Shown here piece by piece: positions 13,001-25,850 of a DNA stretch of 64,000 nucleotides. Each line of letters begins with the position of its first letter. Within the stretch, counting starts at the first letter, position 1. Origin of the DNA: Castor canadensis (taxonomy: Eukaryota > Chordata > Mammalia > Rodentia > Castoridae); assembly GCF_047511655.1 (NCBI RefSeq), contig NC_133401.1, positions 48,306,570 through 48,370,569 on the forward strand. The letters run 5' to 3'. The notes beneath the pieces were generated by a model. It worked only from the letters and a program-made list of their open reading frames with translations. It was not told where the DNA came from and made no database searches. Position numbers and translations under genes: made by a program.

Positions 13001-14115
13001 TAATGTTCAGGTCCTGGCCCCTCAAAATACTTTTTAATGTAATTTACTTTAGTATCTAATATAAAAAAACCAAAACACATAATTAATCCTCATTGTTTTC
13101 ATCATTTTGAATAGCGACTTTTCTATTTTCATAAAAATAATTCCTTATTGGAGATTCAAGTAATACGGAGAGGTATAGTATAAGGTAGAAAATCACAGAA
13201 GATCTTATCAAAGAGAAATAATATTGTGAACATTAATCAAACCTAGTTCCAGTAATCACTATGCATTTATTTCTAGATCTCAATTCTGTGCTATATATGT
13301 AATATATGTAATGTAGATATACAGAAATATTTTTATTAAAGTGGACAAAGGAACTGTTATACTTTAGAGAGTTGTTTCTTTAGAGAGATATTAGTTCCTA
13401 AAATATTTCTCAAGCATAGGAATCATAAACTCAAATGCCTTTAGAAGTGATGACAATATGATTGATTCATGAAGCACGTGGTAGATTAAGTTGTTTGTTT
13501 GGTTTTGAAAATAAAAATCTCTCAGGTTACATTGCCTATGTCATTACTGAGTAGGTTAAACAAAATGAACACGCAAAATATTTCCATAGTCCCCGAGCCA
13601 TATTCAGACTGTAGCTCTCCAGAGAGCCACCTTTGTAAAAGTTTTTTTAAAAAATTCTAAAAACCTTTCAGAAGTTATAGTCAATTTATCTTAAGTGGTG
13701 TATTCCACTGAAGATAGCATTTATCAATGCCATACATACTGTGGGAAGGGCTAAAAATGCTTACTGCTTTCATCATGAGGCTTTCTGGAGAGAGCAGAGC
13801 AAGCTCCCATGCACATCCTGCTGGAGAGAGCAGGAGAGGGCAAGTGGCTTAGGGCTTTAGGGTGGTTGGGGTTGGGACAGGGTAACGGTTCCCCTAAGTA
13901 GTCAGGGGCTTCTCTGATTTTCTCATCAGTGCCCAAGAAGGAAGCATCTGGAGGTCTTTAACACTGCCCAGTCTGGAGCAAAAGGGGAAGAGGGAATGGA
14001 AGGGCATGAAAGCTGTCAGCAGTCCAACATCAAAAATGCAGCTGGAGTCTGTTACAATATTTGAAGTTGTTTGCTGCTGTTGCTTTTTGCTTTTCTTTTT
14101 TTGTTTTGGTGACAC
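10061..14115. other. Intergenic 4 kb, unclassified
   Basis: No gene is supported. The longest open frame is 116 codons on the minus strand at 12294-12644, with no recognisable domain. Parts of 10360-11660 and 12160-12640 are less AT-rich than their surroundings and could be old LTR or DNA-transposon remnants; I cannot name a family. A perfect 19-bp tandem duplication lies at 12169-12206. Confidence 0.4.
12169..12206 (+). repeat. Perfect 19-bp tandem duplication
   Basis: The unit gcacaagacttggcatcat occurs at 12169-12187 and again at 12188-12206 with no mismatch, which suggests a recent local duplication. Confidence 0.95.
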
Positions 14116-15560
14116 AATGGTCTTTAGGTTAGCTTTTCTCTGTTCTTAGTATTTACTTTAACTAATTCTTTTGCATTCACTATGAATAGCCCTCCCTCTC
14201 TGTCAATATTCCAATTTGAAATTGTGTCTTGTCTGTTTTTTGCAGTTTCTAATTTATGTAACAGGAAGTGGTGAGCTCTTAGTTCTTTACTTCTTTGGTT
14301 TTGTGCTTTACATCTATTTTTGTTGTTTTTATCAAGTTGTCTTTTAGTTCTAGCTCCACTGAATTAATTTCCTTATTTGGTTCTATCTTGAGCCCTCACA
14401 TGGGCTTTTCATCTGTTTTTTTTTTTTTTTTTTTTGCAAGCAGGGTAACTTTGCTTCATATGTCTCCTGTTGAATGAGTCTACAGTCACTATGTTCCTTC
14501 TCCTCTTACTTGTGTTGAGTCTAGGCGGCTCTGTCCAGGTTCTATTTTCTCTGATACTGTGCCATAATTTTCTTTGATCTTTTGCCTGATAATGTGTAAT
14601 TTACGTGGCATTCCAAGCTAGAATGGCAGCTTGAGTAATTTCAGTATTGCATTCTATCTACTTTTTGTTATGGTGATGTAAGGTGAATCTAAGACAGAGG
14701 GTAGCATTTGTTAGTGGGTTTAGTTTTTACTTTCCAGCTCAGATTTTGTTAACAGTCCTGTATCAGGATTGTCTCTACTTGGAAGGGGGGAGATTCAGTC
14801 TGTGAGAGTGCACCTCCAGGCTTCAGATGAGTTTTCTTTAATTGTGTAGCACCAGTGCCTCTGATCCCTCCTGAGTCAGCCCTAGCTGTTTACTTCCTCA
14901 TTTGGTTCCTTTGCCCTTAGTACAGGGAAAGGATTAGGTGGGGTTTCCACCAGGGTTAACAGTGAGGCAGAGAGTTTGGGGGAAGGCTGTTTTGACTGTG
15001 GCTGCAGTGGAACTGTTTCCATTGGCTTTTTACTCAGAGTAGCTTTTCTTCCTATTTTATTTTATTTATTACTTGGGATAATTAGATATAATGTTGTTTT
15101 TTTCTGTGTGACTTCCCTATTATTTCCCTCAATCAGAGGCATGGACATGGAGACCTTTGGAATCTCCTCTGTCCTCCACCAGGTCCTGCATCAACCTTCA
15201 GGATTTTATATTTCCAGGGATTTCTCAGGCCTTTTCCTTGGCTGACTGTTTACCTCCAATTTTGCTCCTTTCCCCATTGGAGGACACTGGGTGAATTCTC
15301 GTGGTTTTGTGAACCTTCTTTTCCTAGCACAGTTATAGTGAGTTGGGGATCACCTTCAAGATCCAACTTAGCTTTGGCAGAAGCTCTGTTTCTTTTCTTG
15401 GCTTGCACTTTTTCGAGAATTATTGTTATGCTTTTTTCCCTTGTTTATTTGCCATTAATTTCTTTTTCCTGATGTGTGTCTGTGGTGTTTACTTTTTTTC
15501 TCATTTCCTCCACTAGTCGTTGAATAAAAGGCAGTCTGCAATCTTGCCTCACTCTGACAT
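14116..15560 (-). other. Possible ancient retroelement 5' region
   Basis: T-rich sequence at 14130-14480 passes into a mixed, more GC-rich block at 14750-15560. That resembles the ORF1-to-5'UTR order of the minus-strand L1 copies at 38451-40730 and 52420-54590. I cannot align it with certainty, and an LTR origin is also possible. A T20 run lies at 14417-14436. Confidence 0.35.
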
Positions 15561-16860
15561 GTCTACATGGGAAGCACCAGCTAATCTTTTTCAAATGGTG
15601 TTCACGTGGGTTCGAGGGTGAAAATTACTGAAGAAACCATTCCATCTTTCACACATCCTACGTGTGAATATCAGTCCTTTAAATGGCACAGGCTTCTGGG
15701 AGGCAGAACTGTTGAAACTAGGTGCAAATGAAAGTGGAGGAGTGATAATTTGAGATGTTTTTCAACTTTAAGCTTGAGACTAGATTAGAAAGGGATCTGT
15801 TCATAGATCACAAAGTGTATTTTTTGCTACATTTTAATAAAGTTTTCCTTTCCCTCCCCTACTCTACCCTCAAATTGGTAAAGGGTGAGTGAACATACAT
15901 GTTGTTTTTATGGGCGAATGTGGCCTGTGACCTTGATACTATTCTTTCTTTCCTTTTTATCCCCCCTGAGGATTTTTTTCTTCCTTTCCACATCACAGCC
16001 TGCTATACAAATACTCTGGGAACAGTTTATGCTTAAGCATTTTCTATTCCTCTTTGTATCTCATGTTGAACAGGAACATTCACATAACCAACTCACAAAT
16101 GCAAATGTGTAACTTCGAAGCTGCATTCCCCTGGGAACTTGGGAAGAAAGTGTGCATTCAACAATTCCACGTGTACCATCTCAGAGATGCTCTTCAGTGA
16201 CACCCCAATTGATTCTCTCACATCTATGAGGCAAGTGTTGGCTACAGAGCTAAAAGCAGGGCTAGAATCTGTGACTGAGTGATGGTGTGGAGGGGGGAGA
16301 GCAAGAAAAACTGGGCCAGTGGCTTCAGCAAGGGATGTGACAAAGCAGACTGTATTTTATAGGCACCCTCAGATAAGGCATGGTGAACAGGAGAACTCTA
16401 ATCTTCTGCCCCATGTGACCCTTTGATAGCCACATTTGTTGAACTCAGGATGAGTTGTAGGACTACAGACTTCTAAAATGTTCCTTGACCAGAGAGTTAG
16501 CCAACCCATTTCCAGGACAACCTGTGCTGTGTAATAAAATACCTGCAGCACCCCAATTTGATGGTATATCTTACTTAAAAGGTCATTCCAGCTAGACTTG
16601 GTTCCTGAGGCTTGAAAACCATTCTGGTGGATAAGTAGGTAGTACCCATCTCCCAAAGATAATCATTTGTATCTGGGCCTGGGATGCTGGGTGTTGCTCC
16701 ATGTGTGGCCAGAGGTCACCTAGGGTTGGAGGAGATTTCTGGGAGAAAAAAGGCTGAGGACATGGCTGTACTTCAACGAGTGTCAAAATATAAGTCATGC
16801 CTGGTAGGGAGAGGGTGAGTGCATAAAAGGGCCTTGAGAAGGAACCCATCCAAAGAAATG
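15561..16860. other. Intergenic, unclassified
   Basis: Two overlapping minus-strand open frames (16369-16656 and 16592-16849, 95 and 85 codons) share no recognisable domain. The 16260-16850 block is less AT-rich and could be an old LTR remnant. No gene is supported. Confidence 0.35.
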
Positions 16861-16864
16861 AAGC

Positions 16865-16985
16865 TCACACTCATCCCATATTGCAGATTAGTAATGGAAG
16901 CTGACATGGTTAAGTAGTTTGTCCAAGGTTACACAGATTCAGGATTTGAACCACCTTGATGCTCTTTTGTTCAAAATCCCAGCCA
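16865..16985 (-). mobile_element. MIR fragment
   Basis: Contains the reverse MIR core pattern: cagattagtaatggaagc, then gtccaaggttacacagattc, then aggatttgaaccacc. Confidence 0.7.
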
Positions 16986-16989
16986 TGTT

Positions 16990-17454
16990 TGTGGAGGCAA
17001 CCAAGGAGGAGGTGAACTTCACTAGAAATCTCAAACAGTTTTAGCTGGTTAGCAGCTCTACTTGAGGCAATGAATAAGACAAAAGGGAAGTGATTTAAAG
17101 ACTGAGGGAAATGGTACCCCTTCAGACTTGTGCCAGGTAAGGTAATCTGTGTTTGGATTAGAGATCTATAATTATGTAAATTTGCATACATCTTTCTCAG
17201 ATATGCATAAACTGGGGAACATTGTGGAACTAAATATATTTATATGTGTTCAACATACTGTATAATTGACTCAATTATCCACGTGGGGATTATTCCCTTT
17301 TAATTTGCAATCTGGCTTCTCTATTCAGTTAGGATGTTTTTGGGCTGCTCCAGGAATGCTAACTAATTTAAATAATAATTGAAGTAACACATAATTAGGA
17401 AGGAAAATTAAATCCAATCTTTTGCCAGCTCTTGAAGATTCTACTGTTGAAATG
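16990..17454. other. Unique intergenic sequence, AT-rich cluster
   Basis: 17160-17210 and 17354-17420 carry dense TAATT/ATTTGCAT-type cores (aatttgcatac, aattgaag, acataattagg). No repeat is recognised. Possible conserved regulatory DNA. Confidence 0.35.
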
Positions 17455-18338
17455 TAACTCTAATCCATCCACTGTCTTTTCCTTCCCCAACTGCCTTTTT
17501 AGTACCACAGGATTTTATTTGTTTTTCTTAGATTATTGCAATAATTTCCTGTGTAGCTTTCCTGCTCACGTCTTTCCAAACCAATCATCATTCGGCTGCC
17601 AGTAATCTTTAAAAACAGAAAGAAAAAAAAACAGAAGAAAAAAAAAAGGAAAAACAAACAGCTCCATCACAAAGATCTCTTTACTTAAAAACATTTGATG
17701 CATGGAAGAGAGAGAGAGAGAGGAGAAGAAGGAAGAGGAGGGGAGAGGAAAGGAAGGTACAGGGGGAGGAGGAGGAGGAGAAGAAAACGCAACACTTAGT
17801 GCCTATCCATTCTTCTCTAGATTAAGTGCAAATACCAAAACCTGTCATTCATCCCTCTTCTAGCTTCCATTCCCGACTGTTCTTCGAACTCCACTCAAAG
17901 CCTTCTTCTGTCCCTCAGCCGTTGCTCATTCCACCTCTGGCCCTGAAATACCTGCTCATCTCTGTAGGATCACTGCACCTGCCACCTGTCCTGTACGCTT
18001 TCTTGCTCCTCTTCTCTGCTACTCCCATCTTTGAATTCCCTTAACGTAGTCCACGTTTCTAAGGCAGATCAACGTTTTTTGTGAAAACACATAGTGCTCC
18101 TGCCTTCCAGGGAGATCCTTCACAGCACTTTTTGCAGTGGTTCATCTCCCTTACTAGACTGCTGAACCCTAAAGAGAGGCCCAATAAACAACCTGTGCAT
18201 TTTCACTGCTGCCAAAACCTGGAGTGCAGGAATGCTGGTCTTTTGACCACCTCACCGCCACCCCCTACCCCGCTCTGGCCACTAGTTCCTGGCTTAGAGC
18301 TTGGCATACAGTAGGCGCTCACTGAGTACCTTGTGGAA
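17455..18338 (+). mobile_element. L2 LINE 3' portion, interrupted by purine tract
   Basis: The order matches an L2 3' end. First comes attgcaataatttcctgtgt…ctgccagtaatcttt…, then a plus-strand L2 body at 17820-18045, then the tail ggcatacagtaggcgctcac at about 18302-18321. An A/G-rich simple repeat at 17606-17790 sits inside it. Confidence 0.7.
17606..17790 (+). repeat. A-rich and GGA-rich purine simple repeat
   Basis: Oligo-A runs at 17606-17660 and (GA)n/(GGA)n at 17706-17790 lie inside the L2 copy. Confidence 0.85.
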
Positions 18339-18429
18339 GGAACCCAGGGACACCCCTCAGGCCCTGAGGGTGCAGACCTGGTGATGGTGGTGCTGAGGGT
18401 GCACAGGTCTCACAGGGCAGATGCGTGGG

Positions 18430-18722
18430 GCTCGCTTTAATTGGGAAAGACAGGACTGTAAAATAGGTACAGTGTGTATGTGGGGGAACTTGTGGGAGGG
18501 GAAGGGTGAAGAAAGATATTAAGGTGAGGGAATATGGTTGACGGACTTCTTATACTTACATGAACTAGAACAAAGAAATCTCTTGCAATTAAGTGGGGAG
18601 CGGGGTGGGTAGAGGGGGAGAGATGGTGAGGATGATCTAACCAATGTACAATATAAGCCTACTTGAAATTGTCACAATGAATGGATCGATACAACGAATA
18701 TATCCTAGTTTAAAAAAAAAAA
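18430..18722 (+). mobile_element. Plus-strand retroelement 3' end with poly(A)
   Basis: A G-rich stretch (gtggggagcggggtgggtag, then aggggg) is followed by a conserved tail (aattgtcacaatgaat … acaacgaatatatcctag) and a run of A at 18711-18722. A related tail appears at 38960-39003 (aaatgtcacaatgtatccct). It ends about 170 bp before the COMMD10 CpG island. Probably a LINE 3'UTR subfamily; family not certain. Confidence 0.55.
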
Positions 18723-18946
18723 ACTGCCTTAATGAAAATAAAATTGAAAATGCTACCTCTACTGCACATGTGTAGTACGCACATGACATCCATGCACATC
18801 CGTCCCTGCACAGCAAGCCTAGCCAGGCATGCTCACTCATATATAAATGGATATGTAAACATAAAAGGATGTACAGCTCAGCCCCGACTCCTACAGGGTT
18901 AGAGAGCCTCGCTCTCTCGCACTCCCGCACAACGGGCGCGGTTCCC

Positions 18947-18958
18947 TGCGCATGCGCA
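18947..18958 (+). promoter_or_regulatory. NRF1 site
   Basis: TGCGCATGCGCA is a perfect palindromic match to the NRF1 consensus, about 125 bp upstream of the start codon. Confidence 0.8.
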
Positions 18959-18989
18959 CGCTGCGCCGAGGACGCGCGCGCCCGGCGTG

Positions 18990-18997
18990 TGACGTAA
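18990..18997 (+). promoter_or_regulatory. CRE-like CREB/ATF site
   Basis: TGACGTAA is a CRE variant inside the CpG island, about 85 bp upstream of the start codon. Confidence 0.6.
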
Positions 18998-19027
18998 GCC
19001 TCACGGGCTTCCATGCGTTGCGCGCTG

Positions 19028-19032
19028 ATTGG
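19028..19032 (-). promoter_or_regulatory. Inverted CCAAT box (NF-Y)
   Basis: ctgattggctgg is the usual NF-Y context (reverse of CCAAT), about 50 bp before the start codon. Confidence 0.6.
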
Positions 19033-19080
19033 CTGGCTGCGCTCAGCTGATGCCCTTCGGCCGGAGAGGGAGCTGCAAGC

Positions 19081-19088
19081 ATGGCGGC
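19081..19088 (+). promoter_or_regulatory. COMMD10: YY1-type element overlapping the start codon
   Basis: ATGGCGGC, the YY1 core, coincides with the first codons (ATG GCG GCG). This is a known arrangement in housekeeping genes with very short 5'UTRs. Match to the core only. Confidence 0.55.
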
Positions 19089-19121
19089 GCCCGCGGCCCA
19101 GATGCTGCCCGAGAGCCCCAG
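19081..19121 (+). CDS. COMMD10: COMMD10 exon 1 (residues 1-13 and two bases of codon 14)
   Basis: Encodes MAAPAAQMLPESP plus AG of a split Ser codon. The start was chosen because it is the first ATG in the CpG island, has a strong Kozak context (A at -3, G at +4), and gives the N-terminus expected from human COMMD10 (MAVPAA…ESPS). A second in-frame ATG occurs at codon 8. The donor is CCCCAG|gtagct at 19122. In mouse and human this short N-terminal tail precedes the first helix of the HN domain. The exon is too short to be found as an open frame and is identified by splicing to exon 2. Confidence 0.93.
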
Positions 19122-19487
19122 GTAGCTGTCGGATGGGGCGCTCGCGGGTGACGCGCACGGGGCTGCCATGAAAGTGTCCCTGCCTTGCACGGGGGTGGGC
19201 GTGGGGCGTGGTAGAAGCTCGGGGCGGGCGGAGGCTCCCCAGTGTAGGACTTTCTGTTACTTGTGTCTGTGGATCCTTAAGTTCCCAGGCGCTGACCTGA
19301 GAGTGATGGGCAAGGCTTACCTGCACTGGCTGGAGGTATTCAGTACCTAATGAGTCTTAATAAATATCCCCAGGCTTGGGCAACATTGCCTCTCAACTTC
19401 TTATTTTTTAGTTAATTCGTCAGTGTGATTGGTAAGACTGGCAGTCCAGGGTGGTGAAGCAAAGCTCTTTTTTGTTATTATTATTAT

Positions 19488-19628
19488 TTTTTAAACGGTT
19501 CTGGGGTTTGAACTCAGGATCTCACGCTTGCTAAGCAGGCGCTTTACCATTTGAGCCCCGCTTCTTCCTAGCTCTTTTTGCTTTAGTTTTTCAGGTGGGT
19601 TCTTGTATTTTTTCTCTCCTTCCTACGC
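19488..19628 (-). mobile_element. B1-like/ID composite SINE, truncated (intron 1)
   Basis: ID unit in reverse (ggggtttgaactcaggatc, cgcttgctaagcaggcgc, catttgagccccg) plus part of a B1-like unit, cut off at about 19628 where a second copy begins. Confidence 0.75.
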
Positions 19629-19649
19629 CTTTTGCATACTTGGCCTTTT

Positions 19650-19858
19650 GTTTTGTTTTGTTTTTTTCCTTCATTTTGGGCAGCACTGGGGTTTGAACTC
19701 AGGGCCTCAGGCTTGCTAGGCAGGTGTCTGCACTTGAGCCACGCTCCAGCCCTTGCTTTTTGTGTTGAGATGGGACCTCTTTTTTGCCCAGGCTACCAGG
19801 CCACTGTGGGTCTCCTGGGCTCAACCTCTCTTAAGGGCCTGTCAGCCATGCCAATTTC
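19650..19858 (-). mobile_element. B1-like/ID composite SINE (intron 1, second copy)
   Basis: gcactggggtttgaactcag … gcttgctaggcaggtgtctg … cacttgagccacgctc, then a B1-like unit in reverse up to about 19858. Its T-rich head abuts the first copy, so it probably inserted into or beside it. Confidence 0.78.
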
Positions 19859-20686
<828 letters not shown>

Positions 20687-20739
20687 TAGCTTGTAAAACT
20701 CCCTTCTCATTCCACTGAAACTGTTATTGTTTGTAGAGT

Positions 20740-20850
20740 TTTTTTTTTTTTCCCTGTTTTTTTCAGCACTGGAGTTTGAATTCAGGACCTTATTATTGCT
20801 AGGCAGGTGCTTTACCACTTGAGCCGCACCTCTAAGCCCCTCTCTTTTTT
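20740..20850 (-). mobile_element. ID part of composite SINE (intron 2)
   Basis: T run at 20740-20750, then cactggagtttgaattcagg and ttgctaggcaggtgctttac, ending after cacttgagccgcacc. No B1-like part. Confidence 0.75.
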
Positions 20851-21779
20851 TGTGAGATCCATTGTTCTCCAGTGTGTTCTCAGGAGCACTGGGTCTATGG
20901 GGGAGTTAAGAATGTCCCTGGTCAAAAGTTTGGGAACCTCTGTGTTCCACAAAGTTAATTTTTTTAAAATTATGGAACTTTTCAGAGTATTTCATATACT
21001 AGTGTTTGTGGTAAATATCTAAGAGTAAAGACAATGTGTAAAATTTTCCAAATGTGTTTGACCTTAGAACTGCTTTATCGTGGTATATATTTTGAGACTA
21101 ACGTTCTATGGAAAATGCTCTGGGAAAATTCTGATTTCATCCTTCCTGTTCAAAATAATTCTGTGAGATATGCTCTCAGCACCTAATCTTTCATTTAATT
21201 GTGTTTCTTTTCTGCTTTTATTTCAAAGGCGTAGTTGTTTTGGACATGTGGATGTTTGGAAATTCATTACTTGGTCACTAATCCAAGTTACTTCCCTTAT
21301 CAGGTTATAAACATTTAATTCCATCAGCACACATTTCTGGAGCACCTAGTAACTCCTCTGCCTGGTGCCAGGCATCAACATGCAGTTAGATTCCACACCC
21401 CTTCCTCTTCCTTTTCTCAGCTAAGAGACAACCCAGAGCCATGGCTTACTCCACTGAGTGCTTCTCAGATCTGTTCTCCTCACAGCTGTAGTTCAGATCC
21501 TCATTATCTTCTCCTTGAACTATAAGTTATCTTCAAACTTGTTTCCCTGTACACTCTTCTTGCTTCCTGAGCCACCCCGAGGAAACTTCAACCCCCTAAC
21601 GTGTGTTTGATCCAGTATAATGCAGTCAGAGGCTACTTTCCCCCTATTTCCAAGTGCTCCTGTCACACTGGACAGGGCTCTTTTAACTATAAAATGCCAT
21701 GGACCTTTTCAATTGTTGTGCATATATTCTTCCTCTTGTCTCCTCCAAATGTCCTCTTTCCTATTTGTGTGTGTGTTTG
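20851..21779. other. Intron 2, mostly unclassified
   Basis: Unique or highly diverged sequence. The pyrimidine-rich part at 21360-21760 has L2-like wording (cttgctt…tgagcc…) but cannot be assigned safely. Confidence 0.35.
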
Positions 21780-21865
21780 TGTCAAGGTCTCACTATGTGA
21801 CTTAGGCTGGTTTGGAATTCACTTTGTAGCCTAAGCTGGCTCACACTCACAGCCTCCCAAGTTTC
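21780..21865 (-). mobile_element. B1/Alu-like monomer fragment
   Basis: caaggtctcactatgtgact…taggctgg…cagcctcccaag is the reverse of the B1 body. The head is missing. Confidence 0.6.
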
Positions 21866-23329
21866 TTCTTCCCTTCTTTACTGAGAAAGCTATTCATTCT
21901 TCAAGGCTTTTACAGTTTTACTCTCAGAAGTTGGTTGCTCTCTTTTCTGTTCTTCTAAAACCATTGGCTTATTCTCACCTCACTTTAGTACTACACCATA
22001 AATTTTCATTTTGTTTTTAGAAGGCAGTCAGATCCCTTATCCTCTTCACTAGTCTGCAGCCTCTGGCCTTAAATGTCTCGAGGCTCATGTGGTACTCCTT
22101 TTGGTGTCTCCCATTCCTAATATGTTCTGCGGACACAGTTGACACTCAGTACACTTCTTGCAGTTGATCCTTTTCTTTGCCATGGGAAACATAAAACAAA
22201 TGTAGGTCCTCAAAGTTCCTGCTTTGACGGAATTTGTGATGCAGTTGGAGAGACAGGAGAAATAACAACAGAATCAGCAACATTTTGTCACATTGTTCTC
22301 TCTGTGATGGGTATTCCCCTAATGACTTTGTATTATTAATTCATCAACTTGTTACAGTAAGTTCAAGTGGATATTAATGTTACCCTCATTTTATCCATGA
22401 GGAAATCCACATAGAACCTAGTTATAAGTACCATGTAAGCTAGTGATTTAATCTGCTCTAGATGCTGTTCCCTTAACCCATTGCACTAAACCTCAGGAAA
22501 GAGCATAAAACATTATACAAATCAGCCTCAAAGTGAAAGCTATAGGCAAGAGATTCAGAAGTTCTGCTTTGTTTCTTGAGCTGGTGACTGTCTTATTAAA
22601 TGTGTAAAATAATACAGAACAGGAAAGGTATCTCATCTTTTGCTCTTGATACTGAGGAGGGTAGTCTTTCATACTTTCAGTCACCTATGGAGTTGAGAGC
22701 AAGTTAACAGAGTAACTTGAGAATAAGAAACACTGAGGGAAGACAGGTGAACTTCCACAGCTGAGGGGTTGGAAGTAAACATTTTGGCCTCTGAGCTTTG
22801 GACTTGCACAATAAAGTACTTCTGTATTGGCCCCACAGAAGAGACATGTGCCTTCCCACAAAGCTTCAGATGTAATGGAGTTCCGAGAAGCCAGCCCTCT
22901 GGGTTCCTGACCATGGCAGTCTAGAAGCAGCAAAAGCGCTTCTCTGATGGGGCATGAGGAGCTTCAAGACAGGCCTGCCAAGCAGGGAATGGGACAGAGG
23001 AGTTATGAAAGATAAGAGAAATGTTGATCAGGAGTTTTTTAGTGGAAGTGAATATGGTCCATATCTTAGCACTTTCCTAGGATGCTGCAGTGCAGAGCCC
23101 CAGTGCTGCTAGTTGTCACCTGAGACATCACAAGAAGTTAATGTTGTTTACGGCAGTCTGGATGGGGGTGGGGCATGCCTTCTAGAAATTCACCAGCTCA
23201 CCAGTGTCCTTTCATCACAGATTCTCTGTCCTTCAAAGTTCTATTTCGTATATGAATCATCTAGTTTTCTGTCAGGTGTGAGTTGTGCTATCTGAGTGTG
23301 TGCTAATGAGCTTCTGTTTGTGTTTGTAG
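21866..23329. other. Rest of intron 2, with one MIR fragment
   Basis: 22360-22495 resembles the reverse of a MIR (ttaccctcattttatccatg, aggaaa). The rest is unique. No open frame here has support as a gene. Confidence 0.4.
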
Positions 23330-24244
<915 letters not shown>

Positions 24245-24544
24245 TGTTTTGTTTTTCTTTATTTGTAGTACTTGGGTTTGAACTTAGGCATTGTGCTTGA
24301 GCTGTGTCCCAGCCCTATTTTGCTTAGTTATTTTTCAGATAGGGTCCAGCTGCTTGAGGCCAACCTTGGACCATGATCCTCCACCTCTGGTGTATCTGGG
24401 ATTATAGGCATTCACTACCATACTGGGCTTATTTGTTAAGATAGGGTTTTGCTAAATTTCGCTTGGGCTGCCCTTGAACTACAATCCTTTCCATCTTACT
24501 TCCCTAGGAGCTGAGATTACAGGCGTGTGCCACCAATGCCTGAC
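24245..24544 (-). mobile_element. B1-like/ID composite SINE, near full length (intron 3)
   Basis: ID unit in reverse with a deletion (acttgggtttgaacttaggc … gagctgtgtcccagccc), then both B1-like units, ending at the head …gattacaggcgtgtgccacc. Confidence 0.82.
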
Positions 24545-25134
24545 CTACTGTAGCCTTATATAGATTGCAGATCATAACAAAGACTAGTTTTTTGCCTTTG
24601 GTAAGCCTTCAGTAGGAAAAAAAAGATAATTGAAAAAGATAGCACAGGATGAAGTTTATGGGAAAGTTTTTCAGAGTGTGAGAAACAGATCAGGTGTTAC
24701 TGTTAAAATTTTTAAAACATTTTTATTATGAATAACCTAGGAAACTGGTAAATGAAGTTAGTTTTGAGAGCTGTTTAGAAAAAAATTTGAGGAATGAATC
24801 TACTATAAACTGAATAATTAAATGAAATAAATGATATTTTAATTAGAGTACCATTTACATACATCAAGGAAGAAAAGGTTTTGGTGATTAAGTGGATCTA
24901 GGATTGTTTAAAAACTACAGACAAAAATGAAAAGTTTAGTCTGAATAATTTAGACCTTTTCACCCTGAGTCTTTTAGCTCTTGGTTGTAGATATTGTCAT
25001 TTGTGAAATAACCGAAAATGTCCATGATAGGAGTGTGGAATGGTCTTTTGACAGGGTCATTTTAGTAGTTTTGTTGATTGCAGGTCCGGGTCTGTGAGTG
25101 TGAAGGATAACGTGTGATTCTTCCTCTTTGACAG
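24545..25134. other. Intron 3 distal part, nothing recognised
   Basis: AT-rich unique sequence up to the exon 4 acceptor. Confidence 0.4.
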
Positions 25135-25290
25135 GCAGTGTACCACAATGTGAAGCCAGCGGCTTTGCAGCAGCAACTAGAGAATGTCTGCCTCAGACAG
25201 GAAAAAGCAGAGGCGTTTGTCAACGCCTGGTCATCGCTGGGCCAGGACACAGTCGAAAAGTTCAGGCAGAGGATTCTGGCCCCCCACAAG
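25135..25290 (+). CDS. COMMD10: COMMD10 exon 4 (residues 82-133)
   Basis: Fifty-two complete codons, from [20 protein letters not shown] to [14 protein letters not shown]. These are the last helices of the HN domain and the linker. Acceptor ttgacag| at 25134, donor AAG|gtatgg at 25291, both phase 0. Compared with my memory of human there are conservative changes only (for example HLRQD to CLRQE). The exon is followed by the 21-kb intron 4. Confidence 0.96.
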
Positions 25291-25735
25291 GTATGGGACT
25301 CACTATTATAAGACATTTTTCCAAAATTCCAGCCTAACTTTTTATATCTGAGGAGTTTTTAAAGGTATTTTATTTTGTTGAAGGTAGAGTCAGGAAAAGA
25401 AAGTACATACACAGTATTCCTATACAATTATTTCTACATATTAGCATATTTTCTATCACATTGTGATTTAAATTTAATTGACAATTTAATATATGTGCCC
25501 ATAATTTAATAGGAATGTGACTGTTTTTGTTCTTTTAAGGTCCTTAGACAGTGTTATTCCTTTTATCTTTGTCCTTATGTATAAGACTTACTTTAACTTT
25601 TGCTTACTCATGCATTTGTTTCTTTGCATCTGCTTTGGTGCTTAGCAGTAGGTTCTCAGTTAAGATCTATTAACTTGATGGCTCACAGTGAGTAAAATGA
25701 ACACTGGAGAAAACAAAAGAACCACAATGTCATAG
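25291..25735. other. Intron 4 start, nothing recognised
   Basis: AT-rich unique sequence downstream of exon 4. Confidence 0.4.
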
Positions 25736-25737
25736 CT

Positions 25738-25850
25738 CTTTTTTTTTTTTTTTTTTGTGGGGGTTTACTGGGCTTTGAACTCAGAGTCTTGAATTTGCTA
25801 CGCAGGGCTCTACCATTTGAGCCACTCCTCTTGCCCTTTTGGCTTCATGT
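25738..25850 (-). mobile_element. ID part of composite SINE
   Basis: T run of about 17, then ctgggctttgaactcagagt and tctaccatttgagccactcc. Confidence 0.75.

Larger units (their letters stand above)
18890..19230 (+). promoter_or_regulatory. COMMD10: CpG island promoter of COMMD10
   Basis: This is the only strongly CpG-rich segment in the window, with runs such as gacgcgcgcgcccggcgtgtg. It spans the presumed start site, the 5'UTR, exon 1 and the start of intron 1. There is no TATA box. Recognised motifs are an NRF1 palindrome (18947-18958), a CRE-like TGACGTAA (18990-18997), an inverted CCAAT box (19028-19032) and a YY1-type ATGGCGGC on the start codon (19081-19088). This set is typical of a broad housekeeping promoter. 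Confidence 0.88.

Noticed and set aside
18637..19326. 229-codon minus-strand open frame across the COMMD10 CpG island
   Set aside because: It is the complement of a GC-rich promoter and exon 1, where stop codons are rare by composition. It has no domain and its ends lie in repeats.
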